Both the position numbers and the translations under genes were made by a program. Positions 1 through 5,395 of a stretch of 10,713 nt of DNA are shown piece after piece. Below the pieces are notes generated by a model that had not been told where the DNA came from, ran no database searches, and saw nothing but the letters and a program-made list of their open reading frames with translations. Numbering within the stretch: position 1 is the stretch's first letter; the number at the start of each line of letters is the position of its first letter. The stretch comes from Candidatus Neomicrothrix sp. UBA4742 (GTDB taxonomy: Bacteria > Actinomycetota > Acidimicrobiia > Acidimicrobiales > Acidimicrobilacustridaceae). The DNA is taken from the NCBI GenBank assembly GCA_002403895.1, contig DHIQ01000243.1:1-10713 (forward strand), in the 5' to 3' direction.

Positions 1-25
1 GGGGGGAGAAAAGGGGGAGGGGGGA
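1..25. other. G-rich tract at window start
   Basis: Three G runs of 6, 5 and 6 bases (1-6, 13-17, 19-24) are separated by short A-containing spacers. The tract could form a G-quadruplex, since the 6-base runs can each give two G-triplets. It is unlike anything else in the window and could equally be a low-complexity contig end. No promoter is visible between it and the gene at 92. Confidence 0.35.
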
Positions 26-91
26 TCGGATGAAACATCCCAACGCTGCGTTCATGCTCACCGGCAGTTGCATCGGCCACAGGAGGCTCAC

Positions 92-781
92 GTGACCATC
101 TTGAAGTCCTGTGTCCACCGTCCCGTCGCCAAGATCGACGACGGGCCCCGCGACCAGCGGAAGGCCGTGGTGCTCCACACCGCAGTCTCCCGAGCGACCT
201 CGTTGTTCGACTTCTGGCAGGGGGGCAGCGCGGGTAAGGGGATCGGGTCGCACATCTACATCGCAGAGGACGGCCATGCCGAGCAGTACCTCGATACATC
301 TAGGGAGACCGGACATGCGTTCGCCGCGAATGCGTTCACCGTCGGCATCGAGACCTGGGACAATGCCGACCCAGATCACACTCCCTGGACCCAGGCCCAG
401 CTGGACAAGATCATCGCCATCTGCCAGGAGCTCGGGGTGCCGGGCAAGGCACTCCTCGAGGGTCCCTCGGACGGGGTGGGCTTTCACCGGCAGTTTCCGT
501 CGTGGAACGAGAACAAGCACTCCTGCCCCGGCGACCTCCGAGTCAACCAAGTGAAAACCGTCATCATCCCGGCGCTACAAGGAGGAGACGTGACGCAGGA
601 CGAGTTCGACGAGATGCACGCGAAGTCCCACCGCGTCAGGGTGGATCGACTGGCCGAGGTGGCCGACAGCGCCCTTGCCCTCTCGGACTGGGCGGAGGGA
701 ACGGAACCCGCAGACCCGGGCCGGAAGGCCATCGTGGACAAGCTGAAGGGTGCTCGGCGTGAGGGAGGCTCTCCAGGCTAG
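92..781 (+). CDS. Amidase_2/PGRP-type N-acetylmuramoyl-L-alanine amidase (endolysin-like)
   Basis: Predicted zinc amidase that cleaves the bond between N-acetylmuramic acid and the stem peptide of peptidoglycan; 229 aa. Seen: a VVLHTAVS strand with the first candidate zinc histidine (H29), GIGSHIYIAEDG (50-61), GIETWDN with E87, GVGFHRQFPSW (H132) and HSCPGDLR (H143, C145). This is the usual order of the Amidase_2 core, ending near residue 155. The remaining 75 residues are charged, probably helical, and unrecognised. The GTG start is chosen because a perfect AGGAGG (81-86) lies 5 bases upstream; a TTG 24 bases earlier has no such site. No signal peptide or membrane helix is visible, so export would need a holin or lysis, as for phage endolysins. 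No holin or other phage gene is adjacent. It may be a prophage remnant or a domesticated cell-wall enzyme. Confidence 0.88.
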   Translation: MTILKSCVHRPVAKIDDGPRDQRKAVVLHTAVSRATSLFDFWQGGSAGKGIGSHIYIAEDGHAEQYLDTSRETGHAFAANAFTVGIETWDNADPDHTPWTQAQLDKIIAICQELGVPGKALLEGPSDGVGFHRQFPSWNENKHSCPGDLRVNQVKTVIIPALQGGDVTQDEFDEMHAKSHRVRVDRLAEVADSALALSDWAEGTEPADPGRKAIVDKLKGARREGGSPG

Positions 782-1410
782 CGGTAGGGGGTTGGGAACG
801 AGCCTTCCCCATGGTTGCCCCCTCGGGCACTCAAGAATCCCCATCCCCAGGCACGGCAGGGAGTGAGCCCCTCTCTTCACATGGGGCGGATCGGACCCCC
901 AGGGGGCATTCCCTTCTAGCCGAGCTGGGGAGCGCGAAGGCCCCCGGCCGGAGAGGGTCAGACCGGGGGCCTCGCTCAGGACGCCCCGATATGGGGTTAT
1001 CCGGTGAGGGGGAAGGACCGGACTCCCGAGCTTCTGGCCCGCGAGGGCGGCTCGAATGGGAGCTGTCCGTCCCACATCATGCCACCGGCCCGTAAGCCCA
1101 ATCCGCATTGCCGGACGGATGGGACTTCTGCCGCGACTTCTGCCGTCCGCCGCCTCCGAGACCTCACCCGACGTGCTCTCGCTTGACCTTCCCGCGGGCG
1201 ATGCGGACGCCGTCCAGTCCGCATCGCTGCTCGGATCGCGGCTGGTGTTGGCTCCTGCGGTGAATCGAGGCAGAAACCGGGCTCGCTCCGTGGGTCTCGG
1301 CACGAGGGTCGTCGTGGACCGAGGTCGTGATCTCCCAACGAGCGGCGAGCGAGCCGAAACATTCCGCGGATCCGGATACCCTTGTCGGTTCCTCGACCTA
1401 AGGCGTGACG
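782..1410. other. Gene-poor stretch between amidase and repeat protein
   Basis: About 630 bases without a gene I can defend. Long open frames cross it on both strands, but their translations are Arg/Pro/Ser-rich, lack ribosome sites and resemble no family I know, as expected of GC-rich shadow frames. Structures seen: a 10-bp inverted repeat (938-972), a 9-bp inverted repeat GATGCGGAC/GTCCGCATC (1200-1208 and 1217-1225), and a tandem 11-bp direct repeat GACTTCTGCCG (1123-1133 and 1135-1145). Confidence 0.6.
938..972. repeat. Strong 10-bp hairpin, possible terminator of the amidase transcript
   Basis: AGGCCCCCGG (938-947) and CCGGGGGCCT (963-972) are perfect inverted repeats with a 15-base loop. 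It lies 157 bases after the amidase stop. Neither strand has a T tract after the stem, so it is not a classical intrinsic terminator. A structured RNA end or a protein site is equally possible. Confidence 0.45.
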
Positions 1411-1839
1411 TCAAACCTGCGCGAGACTGTAGTCCCCGCTACCTGTGTAGTTGTGTCGTCCCTTGAGAGCGGGGCAGCTGCCCGTCGTGTGGCTTCCGTT
1501 GAAGAAGAACCCCTGACAGTGCATGCGCCATCGCCAGTTGCTTTGTTGCCCGGAGATCGCGGGCAGATGGAGACTGTAGTCTCCGCTGCCTTGCTTGGTA
1601 TGTCCTCCCCCGGCGGGGCAATGTCCCTGCGTGGCGTTCCCCGCGAACCAAAGGCTTTCGCACTTGCTGCACCATCGCCAATCGCTCTGTTCGTTCGCGC
1701 CCGCGGACGTGTCGAGGCTGTAATCGCCACTCCCGCTCTGGATATGCGACCCGCCGGCTGGACAGACCCCTTGGGTGGAATGACCCGCGAACCAGAGGCT
1801 CTGGCAGTTATTACACCAACGCCAGTTGCTCTGCGGCAT
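1411..1839 (-). CDS. Triple WRWC / CPAGG / GSGDYSL repeat protein
   Basis: A 142-aa protein made almost entirely of three repeats with an exact 48-residue period (W6, W54, W102). Each unit reads roughly SNWRWC-x2-C-x13-CPAGG-H-GSGDYSL. Units 1 and 2 carry Cys at 9/12/26 and 57/60/74 plus a His (32, 80), which suggests a small metal site or disulfides. Unit 3 is degenerate: the first Cys is Arg105 and CPAGG becomes CPALK. The ATG start is supported by a strong GGAGGGAGGA (complement of 1846-1855) six bases upstream. There is no signal peptide or membrane segment. I have seen this WRWC-type repeat in other bacterial proteins, sometimes attached to secreted enzymes, but know no established function. 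Three equal beta-like units could close into a threefold fold such as a beta-trefoil; that is speculation. It stands alone, with no operon partner on its strand. Confidence 0.85.
   Translation of the reverse strand: MPQSNWRWCNNCQSLWFAGHSTQGVCPAGGSHIQSGSGDYSLDTSAGANEQSDWRWCSKCESLWFAGNATQGHCPAGGGHTKQGSGDYSLHLPAISGQQSNWRWRMHCQGFFFNGSHTTGSCPALKGRHNYTGSGDYSLAQV
1414..1827 (-). repeat. Three tandem coding repeats, 144-nt period
   Basis: On the minus strand the repeat units run 1827-1684, 1683-1540 and 1539-1414; the last is shortened. The period is exactly 144 nt at the protein level. Nucleotide identity between units is only partial, so this looks like an old internal duplication under protein-level selection, not a recent slippage array. 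Confidence 0.8.
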
Positions 1840-2279
1840 ATCCGTTCCTCCCTCCTATGACGCCTCCTCTTGGCCGAACACTAGACCCGGGAGAAGCGGG
1901 GAAAGTAGTCGCGGCCAAAGGACTGTCAGACGTCGGTCGAACAGAGGAGCAGTTCACGGCGAGCCGCCCTCGGGAGCCGGCGAAGGGACTTTCGAATGCG
2001 TCGCTCGGAGGGCTCCCTGCTGCCTGGACACCATCCTGCTCAATGGGTGAAGGGGAGGGCCCTCAGTCTTAAGCCGAAGGAACGCATCGCGACCCTTGAT
2101 TGCGAGCACCAACCCGACCAACTCCCAGTTGACTTTGCACTTCGCTCGTTCCCTGGGCATCATGCAGCAGTTCGTTGGATCTCCCACCGGCTCGGATTCC
2201 AGCCGAACTTCAGGAGCCAGACGGTGCCGGTGGGGTGCCAGGGGCACCGCTCAGACCGGAGAGCGTGCCGGACGTTCGG
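1840..2279. other. Non-coding stretch between repeat protein and acetyltransferase cassette
   Basis: About 440 bases. The part next to 1840 must hold the ribosome site and promoter of the minus-strand repeat protein; I see no convincing -10/-35 pair. The frames that cross the rest lack start signals and family resemblance. It ends at the left inverted repeat of the cassette at 2280. Confidence 0.5.
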
Positions 2280-2296
2280 TGGTGTCTCAGCTTGAC
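2280..2296 (+). repeat. Left terminal inverted repeat of the cassette
   Basis: TGGTGTCTCAGCTTGAC pairs with the copy at 2923-2939 with one mismatch. It contains the TGA stop of the acetyltransferase (complement of 2287-2289). A second local hairpin, GGTGTCTC (2281-2288) with GGGACACC (2300-2307), could also act as a weak terminator for that gene. Confidence 0.7.
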
Positions 2297-2886
2297 GTTG
2301 GGACACCGGGCCGATCCACCCAGTCGGGTTTGACGACCGCATAGAGGGCACCATCGGGCCGGGTGCCATCGCTGAGTGTGCCGAACGCCCGCAAGATCCC
2401 TTCCAGGCGAAATCCTAGCTGTTCGAGCAGGATGCGCATCGGAGTATTGGCAGCTTCCGTGGTGGCCTGGACCCGATCGGCTCCCCCTGCCGCGAAGAGC
2501 CACGTGGTGAGCAGCTCGACGGCTTCCCTCCCGTATCGCTTGCCGCGATCTCGCTGGCGGTACAGGACGACGCCGATCTCGAACACGCCCGGCGGCAACG
2601 TCTGCTTCGGTCTGGTCCGAGCTTGAATCTGGCCGATGAGCCGCCCCTTACGGTCGATCGCCAGGTCGAGGCATCCGCGCCACAATATCCCGGAGCGATC
2701 CAATCCTCGCCGGAATCGCTCGGAGGGTTGCGGCCCACGATCCTCCGACCTCAACCGCGGGTGTGCCGATTCATCCTGAAGGGCAAGCCCTCGCCAGGCG
2801 GCATCGACTTCCTCCGGTCGGAACGCTCGTAGCTGGATCAGGCGTGCCCGGAGTTCGATTGTCGCTCGCGTCTCAGGACGGGGCAT
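2287..2886 (-). CDS. GNAT family N-acetyltransferase, RimJ/RimL-like (Acetyltransf_3)
   Basis: Predicted acetyl-CoA-dependent N-acetyltransferase of 199 aa; substrate unknown. Seen: an N-terminal strand ARLIQLRAF (14-22) typical of the RimJ/RimL subgroup, the beta strand FEIGVVLY (102-109), an acetyl-CoA pyrophosphate loop RGKRYGREA (114-122), and the late ANTPMRILLEQLGF helix followed by GILRAF. The loop has one residue more than the usual RGxGxxxEA spacing. In this family such enzymes acetylate protein N-termini or amino groups on small molecules, including antibiotics; the sequence does not say which. Start: the ATG at 2886 has no strong ribosome site. The gene fills a 660-base unit bounded by inverted repeats, and its stop lies inside the left repeat, so transfer as a passenger gene is likely. 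Confidence 0.85.
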   Translation of the reverse strand: MPRPETRATIELRARLIQLRAFRPEEVDAAWRGLALQDESAHPRLRSEDRGPQPSERFRRGLDRSGILWRGCLDLAIDRKGRLIGQIQARTRPKQTLPPGVFEIGVVLYRQRDRGKRYGREAVELLTTWLFAAGGADRVQATTEAANTPMRILLEQLGFRLEGILRAFGTLSDGTRPDGALYAVVKPDWVDRPGVPTSS

Positions 2887-2895
2887 CGGCCACTC

Positions 2896-2927
2896 AATCT
2901 AGCCGTCGCTGACCACCTACGGGTCAA
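2896..2927 (-). promoter_or_regulatory. Possible promoter partly supplied by the right inverted repeat
   Basis: On the minus strand TTGACC (complement of 2922-2927, mostly inside the inverted repeat) is followed after 20 bases by TAGATT (complement of 2901-2896), nine bases before the acetyltransferase ATG. The spacer is longer than the ideal 17, so this is tentative. IS ends that provide an outward or inward -35 box are well known. Confidence 0.3.
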
Positions 2928-2939
2928 ACTGAGACACCA
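2923..2939 (-). repeat. Right terminal inverted repeat of the cassette
   Basis: Read inward on the minus strand this is TGGTGTCTCAGTTTGAC, the partner of 2280-2296. It lies 36 bases upstream of the acetyltransferase start and contains most of a TTGACC box pointing into the gene. Confidence 0.7.
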
Positions 2940-2948
2940 CGGGACCCT

Positions 2949-2986
2949 CCTTCCACGTTGTGTCGCCCGGTGCGATACGTGGAAGG
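2949..2986. repeat. Long stem-loop, 10-bp perfect stem plus inner stem
   Basis: CCTTCCACGT (2949-2958) pairs with ACGTGGAAGG (2977-2986). Inside, TCGC and GCGA add a second 4-bp stem around a CCGGT loop. It begins ten bases outside the acetyltransferase cassette. It has no T tract; it may be a terminator-like RNA structure or a relic of another element. Confidence 0.5.
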
Positions 2987-2988
2987 GT

Positions 2989-3004
2989 TCGGCCTCGAGG
3001 CCGA
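2989..3004. repeat. 16-bp perfect palindrome TCGGCCTCGAGGCCGA
   Basis: Perfect dyad symmetry with no spacer, directly after the stem-loop at 2949-2986. Such a site could bind a dimeric regulator or be part of a mobile-element end. No gene start is close enough for a clear operator role. Confidence 0.4.
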
Positions 3005-3155
3005 GACATCCTGCGCTTGGGTCGATGGGGCGCGCTGAGTGAGTCAGAGAGCTAAGCCTCCTCAGGGCTCCGCCTTCGTCTCGCATGATGCGAAGGGCTG
3101 CTCCAGCATCTGATCCACGGAATCCTTCGCTTGCCCGCCAGGTCGAGGGCGTCTA

Positions 3156-3196
3156 GGCGAAGAGGCTAGTCGCCCCGAGGCTGACGACTCTTCGCC
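3156..3196 (-). terminator. Terminator-like hairpin over the stop codon of the zinc-finger gene
   Basis: GGCGAAGAG (3156-3164) and CTCTTCGCC (3188-3196) form a perfect 9-bp stem with a 23-base loop that contains the TAG stop (complement of 3166-3168). There is no T tract. The position at the gene end makes termination the most natural reading. Confidence 0.35.
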
Positions 3197-3483
3197 CGCC
3201 TCCGCCGTTGGTCTTCGGCCGCGTACCTCAGGCAATATCGGGTCCCGTTCTTGCGGCTGTATGTGTTGGCCTCGTCGAACGGATGGCCCCGCGGGCACTT
3301 GGTCGGACGGCCCCTCCTCTTGGGGTGGAGCGTCGGCTTTCGGCCTGCCCGCCGCGAGGCGGCAACCCACCGGTCGAACAGCGCCGAAAACGCCTGGGAC
3401 GTGTCGGCGCTCTCTGTGAGGATGCCGGCCAGGACGCGGTCGCCCAGCTCCAGCTCAAGGGACCTCAGCTCCGGAACGCTCAT
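3166..3483 (-). CDS. Small phage-type zinc-finger protein (CxxGH...N-Y...C), last Cys replaced
   Basis: 105 aa. Residues 63-84 read CPRGHPFDEANTY...C, the zinc-binding motif found at one end of many phage HNH endonucleases and small actinophage proteins. The usual ending is CRxC; here it is C84-L-R-Y87, so the fourth ligand is missing. The first 45 residues look helical (ELRSLELELGDRVLAGIL, then ALFDRWVAASRRAGR), and the tail is Arg/Lys-rich (92-100). No HNH catalytic residues are present. DNA binding is likely from the charge; the function is unknown. The ATG is preceded by GGAG about ten bases upstream. It lies alone between hairpin-rich spacers, in the same accessory zone as the amidase, and may be a phage remnant that has lost metal binding. 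Confidence 0.65.
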   Translation of the reverse strand: MSVPELRSLELELGDRVLAGILTESADTSQAFSALFDRWVAASRRAGRKPTLHPKRRGRPTKCPRGHPFDEANTYSRKNGTRYCLRYAAEDQRRRRAKSRQPRGD

Positions 3484-3561
3484 CCGCTCGCGGCTCCCCT
3501 TCCAACGGTCAAGGCTTCCGTTTGCGCGGAGAGTGGTCGCCAGCGACCGCTCCGCCTAAGG

Positions 3562-3594
3562 GAACGCTCAGTCAGGCAAAGCTCCTGAGCGTTC
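3562..3594. repeat. Perfect 10-bp stem-loop GAACGCTCAG/CTGAGCGTTC
   Basis: Inverted repeat with a 13-base loop, about 80 bases upstream of the zinc-finger gene. Its left arm repeats the ten bases over that gene's start codon (3473-3482) exactly, giving three copies of the core GAACGCTCA within 122 bases. It could be an operator/autoregulation arrangement, a terminator, or chance. Confidence 0.4.
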
Positions 3595-3636
3595 AGCGAA
3601 CCTTGGGGGGTAGAGCCAAACGCCCAGGAGGTCTTC

Positions 3637-3738
3637 TTACGAGGGGGGTTTCGGTTGCCCTCCCTGATCCTGCCAGGGACGCTTACTCTGCCGACGCCAT
3701 CGACGCCAACGACGACGCAGCCGGCGCAGAGGATTCAT
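3637..3738 (-). CDS. Possible micro-ORF for an Arg/Trp-rich cationic peptide
   Basis: 33 codons, ATG to TAA. The peptide begins MNPLRRLRRRWRRWRRQSK and then KRPWQDQGG, so residues 5-16 are almost only Arg, Trp and Leu. This resembles synthetic Arg/Trp antimicrobial or membrane-active peptides. AGGG lies about nine bases before the ATG. Against it: the composition can arise by reading a GACGCC-rich stretch in reverse, and there is no neighbour such as an exporter or immunity gene. Confidence 0.2.
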   Translation of the reverse strand: MNPLRRLRRRWRRWRRQSKRPWQDQGGQPKPPS

Positions 3739-3947
3739 GGGACCGACCCTACCATGAGGCGCGTCATGCATAGGAGTGCCATGACAAGAACATCTTGACG
3801 CGAAAACGGCGTTCCCTTCATGCAACACATCGCAAGACAAACCCCCTGTTACGGGCTGTCATGGAGGGGGATGGGCCACCGGGAAACCGCAGGTCAGGTC
3901 AGAGCGCTTTCTCCTCCGTCCACTCCTCCCAAGCCCACGCGGGGGCG

Positions 3948-4355
3948 TCAGGCTGCCGGGGCGACCTCCGCCGTGCAGAACGCGCAGCGCCGCGCTGCTC
4001 TGGGGATGCTGCTCAGGCATTCGGGGCACTCACGCGTGGTCGACTCGACCTCGGGCTCCGTCCTGCGGGCGATCAATGCGTTGATGGGCTTGACCACGAA
4101 GAAGAAGACCACGGCTGCGATGGTGATGAAGCTGATGACGAAGTTGATGAAGTCGCCGTACAGGAACGTGCTCTTGTGGATGGTGAAGGTGAGCGTGCCG
4201 AAGTCGTGCGATCCGAAGATGGCGGCGATCAACGGGGTGAGGAGGTCCTTGACCAGCGCGGTCACCACGCTGCCGAACGCCACGCCGATGACCACCGCGA
4301 TGGCCAGGTCGACGACGTTGCCTCGAAGTAGGAACGCCTTGAAGTCGTTGAGCAT
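3948..4355 (-). CDS. mscL: Large-conductance mechanosensitive channel MscL with C-terminal zinc ribbon
   Basis: Homopentameric membrane channel that opens under high membrane tension and releases solutes during osmotic downshock. 135 aa. Seen: N-terminal amphipathic FKAFLLRGNVVDLAIAVVIGVAFG (5-28) leading into the first helix (about 14-45), a periplasmic loop (47-65), and a second helix FINFVISFITIAAVVFFFVV (69-88). The cytoplasmic tail carries a CPEC...CAFC zinc ribbon (C110, C113, C124, C127) instead of the plain helical bundle, a variant seen in high-GC bacteria. The ATG has a GGGGAAG ribosome site close upstream. It lies 75 bases after the true stop of the frameshifted acetyltransferase and may be co-transcribed with it. 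Confidence 0.97.
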   Translation of the reverse strand: MLNDFKAFLLRGNVVDLAIAVVIGVAFGSVVTALVKDLLTPLIAAIFGSHDFGTLTFTIHKSTFLYGDFINFVISFITIAAVVFFFVVKPINALIARRTEPEVESTTRECPECLSSIPRAARRCAFCTAEVAPAA

Positions 4356-4430
4356 CTCTTCCCCTTTGTCGCAAGTTGCCTGAGCAGGACACTAGCCCCG
4401 CCGCAGGGTGTCTGACTAGGCCTCGGACTG

Positions 4431-4936
4431 TCACGTGAGAGTTCGCTCCATGAACACCCAATGAGCCTTGTACTCGTCGGGATCTCGCTCTCGGGATACG
4501 GCCCGATGTCCATGAACCCACTGGCGCGATACAGGCCGTGGGCGGCCGTCATGAAGTCCGGGCTGTCGAGCCTGACACGCTCGTATCCGGAGAGCCGGGC
4601 AGCTGCGAGCAGCTGGTCGAGCAACGCCCGACCCACGCCGGCGCCACGATGGGACGGTTGGACGTACATCCGCTTGATCTCAGCCGTGTCGGGCCCGATC
4701 CTCCGCATGCACGCCGTGCCCACGGCCGCGTCCCCCTCGAAGGCCAAGAGGAGGCGACCGTCGGGCGGCTGGAACTTGGCCGTGCTTGCGAGGTCATGCT
4801 CCACGGCCTCCCGGACCGGAAGCCGAAAACCGTACCTCGACTCGAGTCCGTCGTTGCCCCAGGTGAGGTACTCGAGCCACAAGCGCCCAACGGCGTCCAG
4901 GTCCGCAGGCAGGTCGGCCTCTCGGATATCCGCCAC
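4431..4936 (-). CDS. GNAT family N-acetyltransferase with a one-base frameshift near its 3' end
   Basis: Predicted acetyl-CoA-dependent N-acetyltransferase. Seen: IREADL at the start, LLLAFEGDAAVGTACMRRI (62-80), the strand EIKRMYVQP (86-94), acetyl-CoA loop HRGAGVGRALL (R97, G100, G102), and GLYRASGFMDIGPYPESEIP (134-153). In frame the protein then goes off consensus and runs into mscL, giving 224 aa. If one base is added at the GGG run 4479-4481, the frame continues as DEYKAHWVFMERTLT and stops at 4431-4433. That is the normal ending of this subfamily, giving 168 aa. So either a recent frameshift or a sequencing error is present; only the last strand is affected. GTG start at 4936, weak ribosome site, 25 bases after the ABM-like gene. 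Substrate unknown. Confidence 0.85.
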
Positions 4937-4961
4937 TGGCCGCTTGCGGCGATCGGTCGTG

Positions 4962-5240
4962 TCAGAAGTGCGCCACGACCTCGCGCACCTCGACCGAGCT
5001 GAAGGTGATGAAATCCGGTCGAGGCTGGTTCGGGATCATATCCGCAGCCGCTCCCGCGGCTTCCTCGTTCTCGAACAGCACCACTGAGGTACCGTTCTGG
5101 CCATCGCTCGAACGCATCCAGTACCCCGAGATCACTCCCGGCGCCTGCTTCACCATCGGGACGACGGTGCCATCAAGTTGTGCCTGGGCATCTTCATCGT
5201 GGCCAGGCTCAATGGTTACGCTGACTAGAAGCGCGTGCAT
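4962..5240 (-). CDS. ABM-like dimeric alpha-beta barrel protein
   Basis: 92 aa, the usual size of a single ferredoxin-like domain of the antibiotic-biosynthesis-monooxygenase (ABM)/dimeric barrel superfamily. Seen: first strand MHALLVSVTIEPG, a helix through about 15-31, PGVISGYWMRSSDG (34-47) forming the second strand, SVVLFENEEAAGAAADMI (52-69) with the classic strand-then-helix, and a final strand SSVEVREVVAHF. Proteins like this range from cofactor-free monooxygenases to proteins with no known activity, and the sequence alone does not tell. ATG with GGAGG five bases upstream. It is the first gene of a possible minus-strand operon with the acetyltransferase (25-base gap) and mscL. Confidence 0.75.
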   Translation of the reverse strand: MHALLVSVTIEPGHDEDAQAQLDGTVVPMVKQAPGVISGYWMRSSDGQNGTSVVLFENEEAAGAAADMIPNQPRPDFITFSSVEVREVVAHF

Positions 5241-5360
5241 GCCGACCTCCCCGCCATCTCAGTCAGGACCCCGATAGCCCCGAATGCAATACCGGACTCT
5301 AGTGGAATCTGGACCTCCTTGCCGATCGGGCGCGAACGGCACGGTGGGCCGTTACGACGA

Positions 5361-5388
5361 GCCGACGACAGATCTGTCGCGTGTCGGC
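5361..5388 (-). terminator. Bipartite hairpin after the acetyltransferase gene
   Basis: GCCGAC (5361-5366) pairs with GTCGGC (5383-5388) around the perfect palindrome GACAGATCTGTC (5367-5378). It starts seven bases after the stop of the minus-strand gene ending at 5396. No long T tract is present, but the position between two transcription units suits a terminator. Confidence 0.5.
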
Positions 5389-5395
5389 GGTCAGC

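Larger units (their letters stand above)
2280..2939. mobile_element. Putative mobile insertion cassette carrying an acetyltransferase, no transposase
   Basis: A 660-base unit is bounded by TGGTGTCTCAGCTTGAC (2280-2296) and, inverted, TGGTGTCTCAGTTTGAC (complement of 2939-2923): 16 of 17 bases match. CGG lies immediately outside both ends (2277-2279 and 2940-2942), consistent with a 3-bp target duplication. Ends starting with TG and a 3-bp duplication are typical of IS3-like elements (established knowledge), but I cannot assign a family. The only gene inside is a GNAT acetyltransferase, and its stop codon lies within the left repeat, so the repeat supplies the last codons. A passenger between IS ends, mobilised in trans, is the layout called a mobile insertion cassette. 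An alternative is a decayed IS or transposon end pair. Confidence 0.6.
3484..3947. other. Hairpin-containing intergenic region
   Basis: About 460 bases with no well-supported gene. Two neighbouring stem-loops lie near its left end: GAGTGGTCGC/GCGACCGCTC (3531-3540 and 3543-3552, one G-U type pair, tight loop) and GAACGCTCAG/CTGAGCGTTC (3562-3571 and 3585-3594, perfect 10 bp). The sequence GGAACGCTCA of the second also covers the start codon of the zinc-finger gene (3473-3482). A 33-codon cationic frame (3637-3738, minus) is listed separately. Nothing else is recognisable up to the end of mscL. Confidence 0.5.

Noticed and set aside
575..1414. Long minus-strand open frame (279 codons) over the amidase end and the gap
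   Set aside because: It overlaps the well-supported amidase, has Arg/Ser/Pro-rich low-information sequence, no ribosome site and no family motif; typical GC-rich shadow.
3763..3798. Tiny ATG frame with AGGAG site (MTRTS, stop)
   Set aside because: Five codons only, with a 6-bp inverted repeat GTCATG/CATGAC around it; could be a leader but no downstream gene on that strand.
4262..4430. Extension of the second GNAT into mscL
   Set aside because: Off-consensus residues after the frameshift; the alternative frame gives the expected C-terminus and stop.
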